Positions 1 to 5,872 of a DNA stretch of 7,116 nucleotides are shown here, one piece after another. The stretch comes from Syntrophorhabdaceae bacterium PtaU1.Bin034. Its GTDB lineage: Bacteria; Desulfobacterota_G; Syntrophorhabdia; Syntrophorhabdales; WCHB1-27. The stretch spans positions 1-7,116 of the forward strand of contig MVRP01000203.1 of the NCBI GenBank assembly GCA_002067405.1, in the 5' to 3' direction. Each line of letters opens with the position of its first letter. Position 1 is the stretch's first letter. The notes beneath the pieces are model-generated. The model had not been told where the DNA came from, searched no databases, and was given only the letters and a program-made list of their open reading frames with translations. A program made the position numbers and the translations under genes.

Positions 1-16
1 CATCTTTACGCTTCAT
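1..16 (-). CDS. Start of a downstream gene, cut off by the window edge
   Basis: An ATG at 16..14 begins a frame reading M-K-R-K-D before the window ends. It is preceded by a GGAGG at 27..23 with a 6-base gap, a very good ribosome binding site. It lies 52 bases after the stop of the molybdopterin oxidoreductase on the same strand, so it is probably co-transcribed with it. Two other ATGs nearby (36..34 and 21..19) run into a TGA at once and are not starts. The product cannot be identified from five residues. By context an iron-sulfur or other electron-transfer partner of the oxidoreductase is possible, but that is inference only. Confidence 0.45.
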
Positions 17-68
17 CGCATACCTCCACTTTTCATTTTGGCCACACCTGTTTCAAGAACATTTCGGG

Positions 69-2126
69 TCAGACCGCCTTCCTGATATTGCACAACAGTC
101 CTTTCCATTGCGGATAGCCCATGATCGGCTCTCTGCACTGGCAATCCGTCAACAGGTTACAGTTTGCCTCGCGGGGCCAGCCATGGGGAACGAGCACTAC
201 ACCCTCCATGATCCTTTTGTCCACACTTGCCTTCATTTTGACCTGTCCCCGGTCGGTTTCGACGATCACATCGTCTTCGTGATGTATCCCATACGCTGCG
301 GCGGTATTCGGGCCGATCTCCGCTTTGGGGAAGGGTGACCATGCCTGAAGGGACTTTATGTTGTGGAGCATGCTGCCGTTGAAGAAGAAATCCCGCGTGC
401 CCGTCGAGAGAACAAGGGGATACTTCTCTCCAAGGTCGGCCCAGCGTGTGCCCTGAGGGCTTTTGTCCGGTTCCCGGTAAGTCGGCAGAGGGTCAAAGCC
501 GACCTGGGCAAAGGCTTCGCTGTAAATCTCGATCTTTCCGGTAGGGGTTGCGAATGACCGTTCACGCAACGAATAGTCAACGGGCTGATAATAGACTCCT
601 TCGGGATTCTCCATGAGGGTTTTGAAATCAACGCCGCTGGGAGCCACTTCATGGGCCACCAGCTCGTCGTCCGATTTCCAGGGGAACTTATCGCCGAAAC
701 CGAGCCGTTCGGCCAGCTCGGTATAGACTTCCCTTATCGATTTGCATTCGTAGTATTGCCCCAACATCGGCTTACGGAGCATAAGATAGGGAAGACAATG
801 GCACACGTTGTAGTTGTAGGCAAGGCCCCAGAACTCGAACTGGTTTGCGGCAGGCAGCACGTAATGGGCGAATTCTGCGGTCTCCGTCATAAACTGCTCG
901 TACACCACGACAAGGTCAAGTTTCCTGAAGGCCTCCTTCAGGGCGTTTGAATCGGGCATGGTGACGAGCGGGTTGCCTCCGGCGACTATGAAGGCGCGCA
1001 GTTTATCAGGCACGCTCTCGGGAACCATGTTCATCACCGCGTAAGGGCTTGTCCTGCCCCAAAGTTCATAAAAGAGGGGGTACTCCTCGGCGCCGAGGGG
1101 CTTGCCGGGAAAGGGGAGACTGACATCTGCGAGTCTCAGCCTCGGGCTGATAACCCAGCCGCCCGGCACATTGATGTTGCCCGTAAGGACTTGCAGAATG
1201 GCCATGGCCCGGTCTGTCTGGCTGCCGTTAGCGCACTGGTCCTGGGTACACGTGCCGTGGAAGATGCTCGCTCCTCTGGTGGTGGCAAACCGCCGGGCAA
1301 GGATGCGGATATCGTCCGCTTTTATTGAGGTGATCTTCTCTGCCCATTCAGGTGTGTACTGCTGAACATGAGGAACCAGCTTGTCAAAACCGTAGGTCCA
1401 TTTCTCGACGAAATCCTTGTCATACAGGTTCTCGTTAATGATAACGTTCATCAGCGCAAGGGCGAGCGCACCGTCCGTTCCCGGCCTGATTGCCAGGTAC
1501 ATTTCAGCACGGTCGGCTATCGATATCTTTCTCGGGTCAATCACAATCACCCTCGCGCCCTTCTTCATGTTCTCTTCCATGGCGAGGGCAAGAGGAAAGT
1601 CGGACGCGGCAGGATTATGACCCCAGAGAAGGTAAAGGTTCGAATCCATCTCCTCGACGGGATACTTTCCGAAGGTGATCTGCCGGGCGCGAATACGCAT
1701 CCGGTAGCATATGCTTTCCACGGAAAAAAAGTTGGGCGACCCCAAGGCAGCCTTGAACCGATGGGTGAGGGAGATCATCTCGACATTTTCCACGCCGATC
1801 GAGCCGCAAAAGAAAGCGACGACTGAAGGGCCGTATTTTTCCCTCAATTCGCCCAGTTTTGCGGCGATTTCCGAATAGGCCTGATCCCAGGAGATCCTTT
1901 TCCATTCGCCGTCAACCCTTTTCAAGGGATATTTGAGCCTGTCCGGGTGATAAAGGTGCTCTATGGCAGCCTGCCCCTTGGGGCAGAGCTTTCCCTTGTT
2001 GAGGGGATGGGATTCCTGCCCCCGGACATCCACTGCTTTTCCGTCTTTGATGGTTACTTCCATGCCGCAGCTGTGGTAGCACAGCGCGCATCCGGTGAAA
2101 TCCGTCTTTGTGCCATTTTCCGTCAT
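69..2126 (-). CDS. Molybdopterin/4Fe-4S oxidoreductase, acetylene-hydratase-like group
   Basis: A 685-residue member of the DMSO reductase (MopB) superfamily, expected to carry bis-pterin-bound Mo or W and one [4Fe-4S] cluster. The N-terminal cluster motif is Cys13-x2-Cys16-x3-Cys20 with Cys48 in LCPKG, where Lys50 matches the usual conserved Lys. Cys140 in ESICYR sits where acetylene hydratase has its metal ligand Cys141. Later motifs include the EQFMTETAEFAHYVLPAANQ segment, and the C-terminal dinucleotide-binding domain starts near residue 569. No twin-arginine or other signal peptide is present, so it should act in the cytoplasm. Length and domain order fit acetylene hydratase (about 730 residues), but the catalytic Asp13 of that enzyme (directly after the second cluster Cys) is Tyr17 here, so acetylene hydration is not supported. 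The substrate is unknown. The frame stays open upstream to 2234, but ATG 2126 is chosen because AGGAGG lies 6 bases before it and the longer form would overlap the TetR stop. It follows the TetR gene and precedes the edge gene. Confidence 0.93.
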   Translation of the reverse strand: MTENGTKTDFTGCALCYHSCGMEVTIKDGKAVDVRGQESHPLNKGKLCPKGQAAIEHLYHPDRLKYPLKRVDGEWKRISWDQAYSEIAAKLGELREKYGPSVVAFFCGSIGVENVEMISLTHRFKAALGSPNFFSVESICYRMRIRARQITFGKYPVEEMDSNLYLLWGHNPAASDFPLALAMEENMKKGARVIVIDPRKISIADRAEMYLAIRPGTDGALALALMNVIINENLYDKDFVEKWTYGFDKLVPHVQQYTPEWAEKITSIKADDIRILARRFATTRGASIFHGTCTQDQCANGSQTDRAMAILQVLTGNINVPGGWVISPRLRLADVSLPFPGKPLGAEEYPLFYELWGRTSPYAVMNMVPESVPDKLRAFIVAGGNPLVTMPDSNALKEAFRKLDLVVVYEQFMTETAEFAHYVLPAANQFEFWGLAYNYNVCHCLPYLMLRKPMLGQYYECKSIREVYTELAERLGFGDKFPWKSDDELVAHEVAPSGVDFKTLMENPEGVYYQPVDYSLRERSFATPTGKIEIYSEAFAQVGFDPLPTYREPDKSPQGTRWADLGEKYPLVLSTGTRDFFFNGSMLHNIKSLQAWSPFPKAEIGPNTAAAYGIHHEDDVIVETDRGQVKMKASVDKRIMEGVVLVPHGWPREANCNLLTDCQCREPIMGYPQWKGLLCNIRKAV

Positions 2127-2132
2127 TGTAAG

Positions 2133-2138
2133 CCTCCT
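2133..2138 (-). promoter_or_regulatory. Ribosome binding site of the oxidoreductase
   Basis: AGGAGG on the minus strand, 6 bases (CTTACA) before ATG 2126. It fixes the start at residue M-T-E-N-G and excludes the 36-residue upstream extension, which has no comparable site. Confidence 0.85.
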
Positions 2139-2146
2139 CTTGAGAG

Positions 2147-2178
2147 ACCAAGTCGCCTGGCAGCCAGGCGGGCTTGGT
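2147..2178. repeat. 32-base palindrome between TetR and the oxidoreductase
   Basis: The arms are ACCAAG (2147..2152) with CTTGGT (2173..2178), and CGCCTGG (2154..2160) with CCAGGCG (2164..2170). The centre is CAG, and one unpaired T faces two Gs between the arm segments. That gives 13 exact pairs. It starts 24 bases after the TetR stop and ends 8 bases before the oxidoreductase Shine-Dalgarno. No T-run follows on the minus strand, so it is not a standard intrinsic terminator. It could be an operator for the adjacent TetR protein or an RNA stem that sets relative expression within the operon. The structure is seen; the role is inferred. Confidence 0.6.
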
Positions 2179-2202
2179 AGAACTAATTTTCTGATCCACC
2201 CA

Positions 2203-2835
2203 TCATTCAGAACCTGTTTGTTCGGCACCAGCACATTTCCCGTTCCAGGGACCCGGAGAACCTATGCCCCTGAGAACGAGGTCGATCACCTGCTCGTGGC
2301 GCTCGGTCACATCATACTTCTCGCCTTTCAAAAGCCATCTGGTCACAATATGCTCAAGGGTCCCCAAAAGGAGCTGACGTGAGAGATAGATGTCGCAGTC
2401 CTTTCTTATGGCTCCCTCTTCCTGCCCCTCTTGAAGGATTTGCAGAACCTGATTGCTGAACATCCTGAGCCCCTTGTAAGTCCTCGATTTCGTGAAGCGC
2501 CTGCTCACACGCATCTCCAGCATGAGACTCCTTGCGTAATCGGGATTCGTCTTGAAGAAATAGAGGTAGTACCAAACAAGCTTCTTCAGTTTCTCCGTTG
2601 CCCCCGTGATTCCTTTAAGATGCACATCGAGCTCCGCGCAGAATACCTTCGTTCTTTCGAGAGGAATCGCAAAAAAGAGATCTTCCTTGTTTTTGAAATA
2701 TTGGTAAATCGTCCCTTCAGCGACACCTGCATTTTTGGCAATCTCACAGATGCTCGCATCCTGGAAGCTGCTCTTGCCGAATACCGCTATAGCCGCTTGG
2801 ATGATGTGCTGTTTCTTCAGTTTTTTTTTGTTCAC
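2203..2835 (-). CDS. TetR/AcrR-family transcriptional regulator
   Basis: About 210 residues, the normal TetR size. The N-terminal DNA-binding domain (residues about 8-55) holds the family signature: IIQAAIAVFG, then the helix-turn-helix ASICEIAKNAGVAEGTIYQYF, then KNKEDLF. The C-terminal half is helical ligand-binding sequence with a GTLEHIVTRWLLKG segment, which recalls acyl-CoA-responsive FadR/YsiA-like members; that resemblance is from memory and weak. The frame is open to a GTG at 2892, but that codon has no Shine-Dalgarno. GTG 2835 is preferred because GGAG (2847..2844) lies 8 bases upstream; the 2892 start would add 19 basic residues. The stop is 76 bases from the oxidoreductase start on the same strand, so it is the likely local regulator of that enzyme and of itself. 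A run of nine A (2829..2821) follows the chosen start, coding for three Lys. Confidence 0.9.
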   Translation of the reverse strand: MNKKKLKKQHIIQAAIAVFGKSSFQDASICEIAKNAGVAEGTIYQYFKNKEDLFFAIPLERTKVFCAELDVHLKGITGATEKLKKLVWYYLYFFKTNPDYARSLMLEMRVSRRFTKSRTYKGLRMFSNQVLQILQEGQEEGAIRKDCDIYLSRQLLLGTLEHIVTRWLLKGEKYDVTERHEQVIDLVLRGIGSPGPWNGKCAGAEQTGSE

Positions 2836-2967
2836 GCTCTTGTCTCCGTCATTTGCCCTTGGCTTCCTCCGTTTGCTCGCAAGAAGCCCCACCCGACCAT
2901 TTTCTGATCAATCTCGAAAAGACCTTCCAGCATAAGATTAGTAATTTCAATATCTTTTGAGAGTAGA

Positions 2968-2980
2968 TGAACTGTATTCA
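2968..2980. promoter_or_regulatory. Candidate operator copy A (TGAAC-N3-ATTCA)
   Basis: An imperfect palindrome, TGAA and TTCA separated by 5 bases, in the AT-rich leader of the TetR gene. A second copy with the same TGAAC-N3-ATTCATT form lies at 3052..3064, exactly 84 bases away. Both are followed on the plus strand by a T-run and then by TATCCGTT (2995..3002 here). Size and position suit a TetR-family binding site. The motif is seen; binding is inferred. Confidence 0.4.
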
Positions 2981-3051
2981 TTATTTTTTATAATTATCCG
3001 TTATTATATGGCTAAAATACTGAGTTTTTTGTCGCTCATACTGATAGTAAT

Positions 3052-3064
3052 TGAACGTCATTCA
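3052..3064. promoter_or_regulatory. Candidate operator copy B (TGAAC-N3-ATTCA)
   Basis: The second copy of the TGAA-N5-TTCA palindrome. It falls just downstream of the predicted minus-strand -10 box (3072..3067), roughly over the transcription start, where a bound repressor would block initiation. The related TATCCGTT string is at 3084..3091. It is the better placed of the two copies to act in TetR autoregulation. Confidence 0.45.
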
Positions 3065-3066
3065 TT

Positions 3067-3096
3067 TTTTTATCAGAGACTGCTATCCGTTGTCAA
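3067..3096 (-). promoter_or_regulatory. Predicted sigma-70-type promoter for TetR and the oxidoreductase
   Basis: A perfect -35 TTGACA (3096..3091), an 18-base spacer, and -10 TAAAAA (3072..3067, four of six consensus bases) preceded by an extended -10 TG (TGATAAAAA). It would start transcription near 3060 and leave a leader of about 225 bases before GTG 2835. A TATAAT at 3008..3003 is nearer the gene but has no acceptable -35 at normal spacing. Confidence 0.5.
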
Positions 3097-3129
3097 GCCT
3101 TTCTTTGGATTACCATGCCAGGAATGGGA

Positions 3130-3165
3130 CGGTCGTCATTTCCGAATAAGACGGAATGACGTCCG
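3130..3165. repeat. REP-like palindrome
   Basis: CGTCATT (3134..3140) pairs with AATGACG (3155..3161) and CCG (3142..3144) with CGG (3152..3154), leaving one bulged T and a 7-base loop. CGG/CCG pairs continue outside a T-T mismatch (3130..3132 with 3163..3165). GTCATTCCG/CGGAATGAC palindromes of this kind are common dispersed intergenic repeats in proteobacterial genomes. No T-run follows on either strand, so a terminator role is not supported. Whether it recurs in this genome cannot be seen from one window. Confidence 0.5.
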
Positions 3166-3223
3166 AAATTCTTGTCCTGCGTACGGCAAGAATACCAACA
3201 TGATTGCAGTTTGGAATAAACCG

Positions 3224-3244
3224 CCCCTGCTGCAAGCGGCGGGG
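3224..3244 (-). terminator. GC-rich hairpin, possible weak terminator after the HTH-PBP gene
   Basis: On the minus strand CCCC-GCCG pairs with CAGC-A-GGGG around a CTTG loop (8 pairs including one G-T, with one bulge), followed by CGGTTTATT. The T tract is short and broken. It lies about 100 bases past the HTH-PBP stop at 3342, so it may end that transcript. Its plus-strand left arm is also an arm of the 13-bp inverted repeat 3225..3318, so the two folds exclude each other. Confidence 0.35.
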
Positions 3245-3318
3245 TATCCGATGGGCCAGTCCCTTGACGGGAAGGGGACAAAAAGGAGGTGGAGCGGTCC
3301 CTGTAGCTTGCAGCAGGG
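3225..3318. repeat. 94-base element bounded by 13-bp perfect inverted repeats
   Basis: CCCTGCTGCAAGC (3225..3237) is the exact reverse complement of GCTTGCAGCAGGG (3306..3318). The 68 bases between hold a further hairpin at 3259..3279 (GTCCCTT with AAGGGGAC, one bulged G). No coding sequence is convincing here. It could be a non-autonomous repeat element or the remains of one, or a structured RNA. Long arms with a nested stem are not expected by chance at this length. Confidence 0.5.
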
Positions 3319-3341
3319 AAGCAAGTTGAAGCGGTGATCGT

Positions 3342-4259
3342 CTATTTGCTGGCGTGGAGGATCTTTCCCGAGTCCCTGAAGCTGTAATTACCCACTTTCG
3401 CAACCCTCTTGCGGAACTCGTTCGACCGCAGGACCTCGATGAACGCCTGGACTCCCCGCTCGAAAAAGGTTGACTGGTCCAGGATCATGTCAAAACGCTC
3501 TTCCCTGATGGGGATAAAGGCGAGGCGGAAAAGGCTTGCAACTGCGACAGTGGCAATCCCGACGTCCGCTTCTTTGGAAAGGATGGACAGGCCTACCTCG
3601 AGGTGCGTATAGGATTCCTTTTCATAGCCTTTTATCCCGGAAGCCGGGATCGACAAGTCCTTTAGATGATAATCAAGCAGGGTGCGGGTGCCCGATCCCT
3701 TCTGCCGGTTCATAAACCTCACGTCCTTCCGCGTGAGGTCGTGGAAGTCTTTAAAACCAAGCGGGTTTTTCGGAGCCACCACAAAACCCATCTCCCGGTA
3801 GAACAGGTTAACCACAATGGGCTTGATGTGAGGGGTATACTCAGAAAGGAAGGGGACGTTGTATTCTCCGGATTTCGGATCAAAAAGATGCGACCAGGCG
3901 ATATCGGTGTATCCGGCGTCGAGCACTTTTAAGCCCTCTGTGCTCCCCACACTGGAAGAGAACATATGGAATTCCGGATACGCCCGTTTCATGTGGGTTT
4001 GAAGCAGGTCCAGGATCAGGTCGTTACTTCCCGAGGTGAGCAGGGCACGATCCATTTTCTTCGTCTTTTGCTTTGCCTGTTCGAGGCCGGCCTTCGCGTT
4101 TTCCTCGATCCATTCTTCAATCAATTTCTTCGGGAACATCCATTTGCCCGTTATCCTTGTGGCAGGGATTCTCTGGGCGCTTGTCAAAGCATACACTTGC
4201 TTCTCATGGATGCCCAGGAACCGGGCAAGCTCCTTCGTGTTCATCAACTCATCCGACAT
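3342..4259 (-). CDS. HTH (excisionase-type) regulator with PBP-like ligand-binding domain
   Basis: 305 residues. Residues about 5-52 form a MerR/excisionase-like helix-turn-helix with the typical NTKELARFLGIHEKQVYAL and GKWMFPKKLIEEWI ends. A charged linker (about 53-70) leads to a periplasmic-binding-protein-like domain (about 71-292) with GSTEGLKVL, DIAWSHLFDP and RQKGSGTRTLLD, the marks of the PBP_like family (Pfam PF12727 from memory) that is found C-terminal to HTH domains and to MoeA. No signal peptide is present, so it should be a cytoplasmic sensor-regulator. The ligand is probably an oxyanion such as molybdate or tungstate, or a cofactor-related molecule; this is inferred from the fold and the moeA neighbour. 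The frame is open to 4421, but ATG 4259 is chosen because AAGGAGG lies 7 bases before it and a strong promoter (4284..4312) lies inside the would-be extension. Confidence 0.88.
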   Translation of the reverse strand: MSDELMNTKELARFLGIHEKQVYALTSAQRIPATRITGKWMFPKKLIEEWIEENAKAGLEQAKQKTKKMDRALLTSGSNDLILDLLQTHMKRAYPEFHMFSSSVGSTEGLKVLDAGYTDIAWSHLFDPKSGEYNVPFLSEYTPHIKPIVVNLFYREMGFVVAPKNPLGFKDFHDLTRKDVRFMNRQKGSGTRTLLDYHLKDLSIPASGIKGYEKESYTHLEVGLSILSKEADVGIATVAVASLFRLAFIPIREERFDMILDQSTFFERGVQAFIEVLRSNEFRKRVAKVGNYSFRDSGKILHASK

Positions 4260-4266
4260 TGCGCTC

Positions 4267-4273
4267 CCTCCTT
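4267..4273 (-). promoter_or_regulatory. Ribosome binding site of the HTH-PBP gene
   Basis: AAGGAGG on the minus strand, 7 bases before ATG 4259. It decides this start over the 54-residue longer frame. Confidence 0.85.
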
Positions 4274-4283
4274 GGATAGAGTA

Positions 4284-4312
4284 ATGATAGATCGAATTCG
4301 GCTGGGTGTCAA
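4284..4312 (-). promoter_or_regulatory. Strong sigma-70-type promoter for the HTH-PBP gene
   Basis: -35 TTGACA (4312..4307), an exact 17-base spacer, and -10 TATCAT (4289..4284, five of six consensus bases). The predicted start near 4277 leaves a leader of about 18 bases that just includes the Shine-Dalgarno. The gene can therefore be transcribed independently of moeA. A GAATTC palindrome lies in the spacer. Confidence 0.75.
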
Positions 4313-4398
4313 AGGGATCAGAAGCCGATCCGTACCCGGCTAAATTCCTTCTTTCTTTCGAGACAGGAGGCTTGAAAAGAGGTAGTGCACGAAGAAGG

Positions 4399-4416
4399 AG
4401 GAGCAACCCCGCTCCT
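4399..4416. repeat. Short hairpin between moeA and the HTH-PBP gene
   Basis: AGGAGC (4399..4404) pairs with GCTCCT (4411..4416) around a 6-base loop, with two more outer pairs possible (one G-T). There is no T-run on the minus strand, so termination after moeA is not shown. It may be chance or a weak RNA stem. Confidence 0.25.
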
Positions 4417-4476
4417 TCCAATGTGGTACCGGCTGGGCAAGTAGACTGCCTCCACCCAGATAGGTAAAATTATGGC

Positions 4477-5796
4477 TCAAATCTCGTCATGATCAATAAG
4501 CTGAATGGCCACTTTTTCTCCTGCCCTCAATTCCGGACTATCCTCCGGGATTATTATCAGGCAGTTCGCCTTGCTCATCGAGCGGAGGACGGATGGCTTC
4601 TGATTGCCTGTTGTCGACACGTAAAATTCATTGTTCTTGATCGTGAAGTGGCCTCTCAACAGGTTAACGGTGCCTGACCGTTTATTGACATCCTCTTCAA
4701 GAAATGCGTTTACTACCGGTTTATTTATCTTTCTTGCTCCCATCAGCTTGAGGAGGGCAGGCCTCACAAACTGGATGAATGACGTGAGGGTTGGAACAGG
4801 TTGCCCCGGCAGGCCAAAAACCAGTTTGTTTTCTTTTTTGCCAAAGGTGAACGGTCTCCCGGGCTTGACGTTGATCCATTCAAACAGTATTTCAATACCC
4901 AGATCAGCATAAATTTCCTTGACGAAATCATACTTCCCCATGGACACGCCCCCGGTGGATATGACTATATCCGACTCCAGGGCTCTCAGGAACTTGTCCT
5001 TCGTATCTTTCATGGTGTCTCTTGCAATGCCGAAATAACGCGGAAGAGCGTTATACTTCCTCACCTCTGAGTACAGGGTGTACGCGTTGACGTTTCTGAT
5101 CTGGCCAACCTGGATCTTTTCACCTATTTCGGCAAGCTCATCGCCTGTAGACACAATCGAGACCGTCGGCTGTTTATATACCCTTACGGCATCATAGTTA
5201 AGCGACGCCAGGATGCCGATATCGGCAGATCTCAGCCGGTCTCCTTTCTGCAACACCTTGTCGCCTATCCCGATATTCTCTCCTGCACGTTTGTAATTCC
5301 TGTATTTCGCTAATTCGCTGAATATCTTCACATAACCGGCTTCCTCATCCGTGTCCTCAAACTGAATAACCGAATCAGCGCCTTCCGGTATCGGGGCGCC
5401 TGTCATTATTCTGATTGCCGTGCCCCGGGTGACTTTTTTGCCGGCCACGGAGCCGCCCGCCTGTATTTCTCCCGTGATTTTGAGGATCACCGGATTATTC
5501 TTTGATGCCCCGCGCGTGTCATCTGCCCTCACTGCATAACCGTCCATTGCGGAATCATCCACCGGAGGTATCATTATATCCGATACAATATCCTCATAGA
5601 GGATATGATTGAATGCTTCCAATATAGGAATGCGTTCGCAGCCCAGCGGTTTGACGGAACCAAGGATGATCCTTTGCGCTTCTTCGACCGACACCGTCAA
5701 ATCCCGGTTCCTGGCATGTGCTGTCTTTCCGGGCTGGACAGCGCTTGCTTGGCCCGATCTTGATAATGCCCTTCGGCATTGTATCTTCCGGGTCAC
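4477..5796 (-). CDS. moeA: Molybdopterin molybdenumtransferase MoeA
   Basis: MoeA inserts molybdate (or tungstate) into adenylylated molybdopterin, the last common step of molybdenum cofactor synthesis, in the cytoplasm. 439 residues. Clear family motifs are LTVSVEEAQRIIL (33-45), PPVDDSAMDGYAVRADD (77-93, with the conserved DxSAMDGYA loop), MTGAPIPEGAD (131-141), STGDEL (216-221), the STGGVSMGKYDFV signature (280-292), VKPGRPFTFG (310-319) and a C-terminal beta-barrel domain. The usual GLPGNPVS loop reads GLPGQPVPT (328-336), with Gln for Asn. The protein is about 30 residues longer than typical MoeA at the N-terminus, where a basic Arg/Ser-rich leader precedes the domain. The start is GTG 5796 with AAGGAG (5810..5805) 8 bases upstream. 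It follows the LysR gene by 76 bases and is probably co-transcribed with it. It supplies cofactor to enzymes such as the oxidoreductase at the low-coordinate end. Confidence 0.95.
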   Translation of the reverse strand: MTRKIQCRRALSRSGQASAVQPGKTAHARNRDLTVSVEEAQRIILGSVKPLGCERIPILEAFNHILYEDIVSDIMIPPVDDSAMDGYAVRADDTRGASKNNPVILKITGEIQAGGSVAGKKVTRGTAIRIMTGAPIPEGADSVIQFEDTDEEAGYVKIFSELAKYRNYKRAGENIGIGDKVLQKGDRLRSADIGILASLNYDAVRVYKQPTVSIVSTGDELAEIGEKIQVGQIRNVNAYTLYSEVRKYNALPRYFGIARDTMKDTKDKFLRALESDIVISTGGVSMGKYDFVKEIYADLGIEILFEWINVKPGRPFTFGKKENKLVFGLPGQPVPTLTSFIQFVRPALLKLMGARKINKPVVNAFLEEDVNKRSGTVNLLRGHFTIKNNEFYVSTTGNQKPSVLRSMSKANCLIIIPEDSPELRAGEKVAIQLIDHDEI

Positions 5797-5817
5797 TTTT
5801 CCAACTCCTTCCTCCCT

Positions 5818-5838
5818 GCTGCAATCCGCGCTGCAATC
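5818..5838. repeat. Two 9-base direct repeats upstream of moeA
   Basis: GCTGCAATC at 5818..5826 and again at 5830..5838, a 12-base period, in the short LysR-moeA gap. On the minus strand the unit is GATTGCAGC. It may be a binding site or a small duplication; no role is shown. Confidence 0.35.
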
Positions 5839-5872
5839 ACCTTCGCATTACTCGGAACAAGCAAGGCCGCGT

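Larger units (their letters stand above)
2893..3341. other. 449-base intergenic region without a supported gene
   Basis: From high to low coordinates it holds the inverted-repeat element (3225..3318), the REP-like palindrome (3130..3165), the predicted TetR promoter (3067..3096), and an AT-rich leader with two TGAAC-N3-ATTCA motifs. A plus-strand open frame (2957..3337) crosses all of these repeats, begins at a TTG without a Shine-Dalgarno, and resembles no known protein, so it is not called as a gene. Confidence 0.7.

Noticed and set aside
1636..1650. GGTTCGAATCC-like string resembling a tRNA T-arm
   Set aside because: It lies inside the oxidoreductase coding sequence and no acceptor or anticodon arms surround it.
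1368..1826. Plus-strand open frame of 152 codons
   Set aside because: Entirely antisense to the oxidoreductase, with no recognisable motif; a shadow of the real gene.
2127..2234. 36-residue N-terminal extension of the oxidoreductase
   Set aside because: It would overlap the TetR stop and has no ribosome binding site; the AGGAGG at 2138..2133 supports ATG 2126.
2431..2907. Plus-strand open frame of 158 codons
   Set aside because: Antisense to the TetR gene with no family resemblance; a shadow frame.
3003..3008. Minus-strand TATAAT as the main TetR -10 box
   Set aside because: There is no reasonable -35 at 15 to 19 bases upstream; the TTGACA promoter at 3067..3096 is better supported.
2957..3337. 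Plus-strand open frame of 126 codons in the intergenic region
   Set aside because: It starts at TTG without a Shine-Dalgarno, its internal ATG also lacks one, and it runs through the REP-like and inverted-repeat elements.
4260..4476. Possible molybdenum-cofactor riboswitch between moeA and the HTH-PBP gene
   Set aside because: Only short unrelated stems were found, and the strong promoter at 4284..4312 leaves a leader of about 18 bases, too short for such a riboswitch upstream of the HTH-PBP gene.
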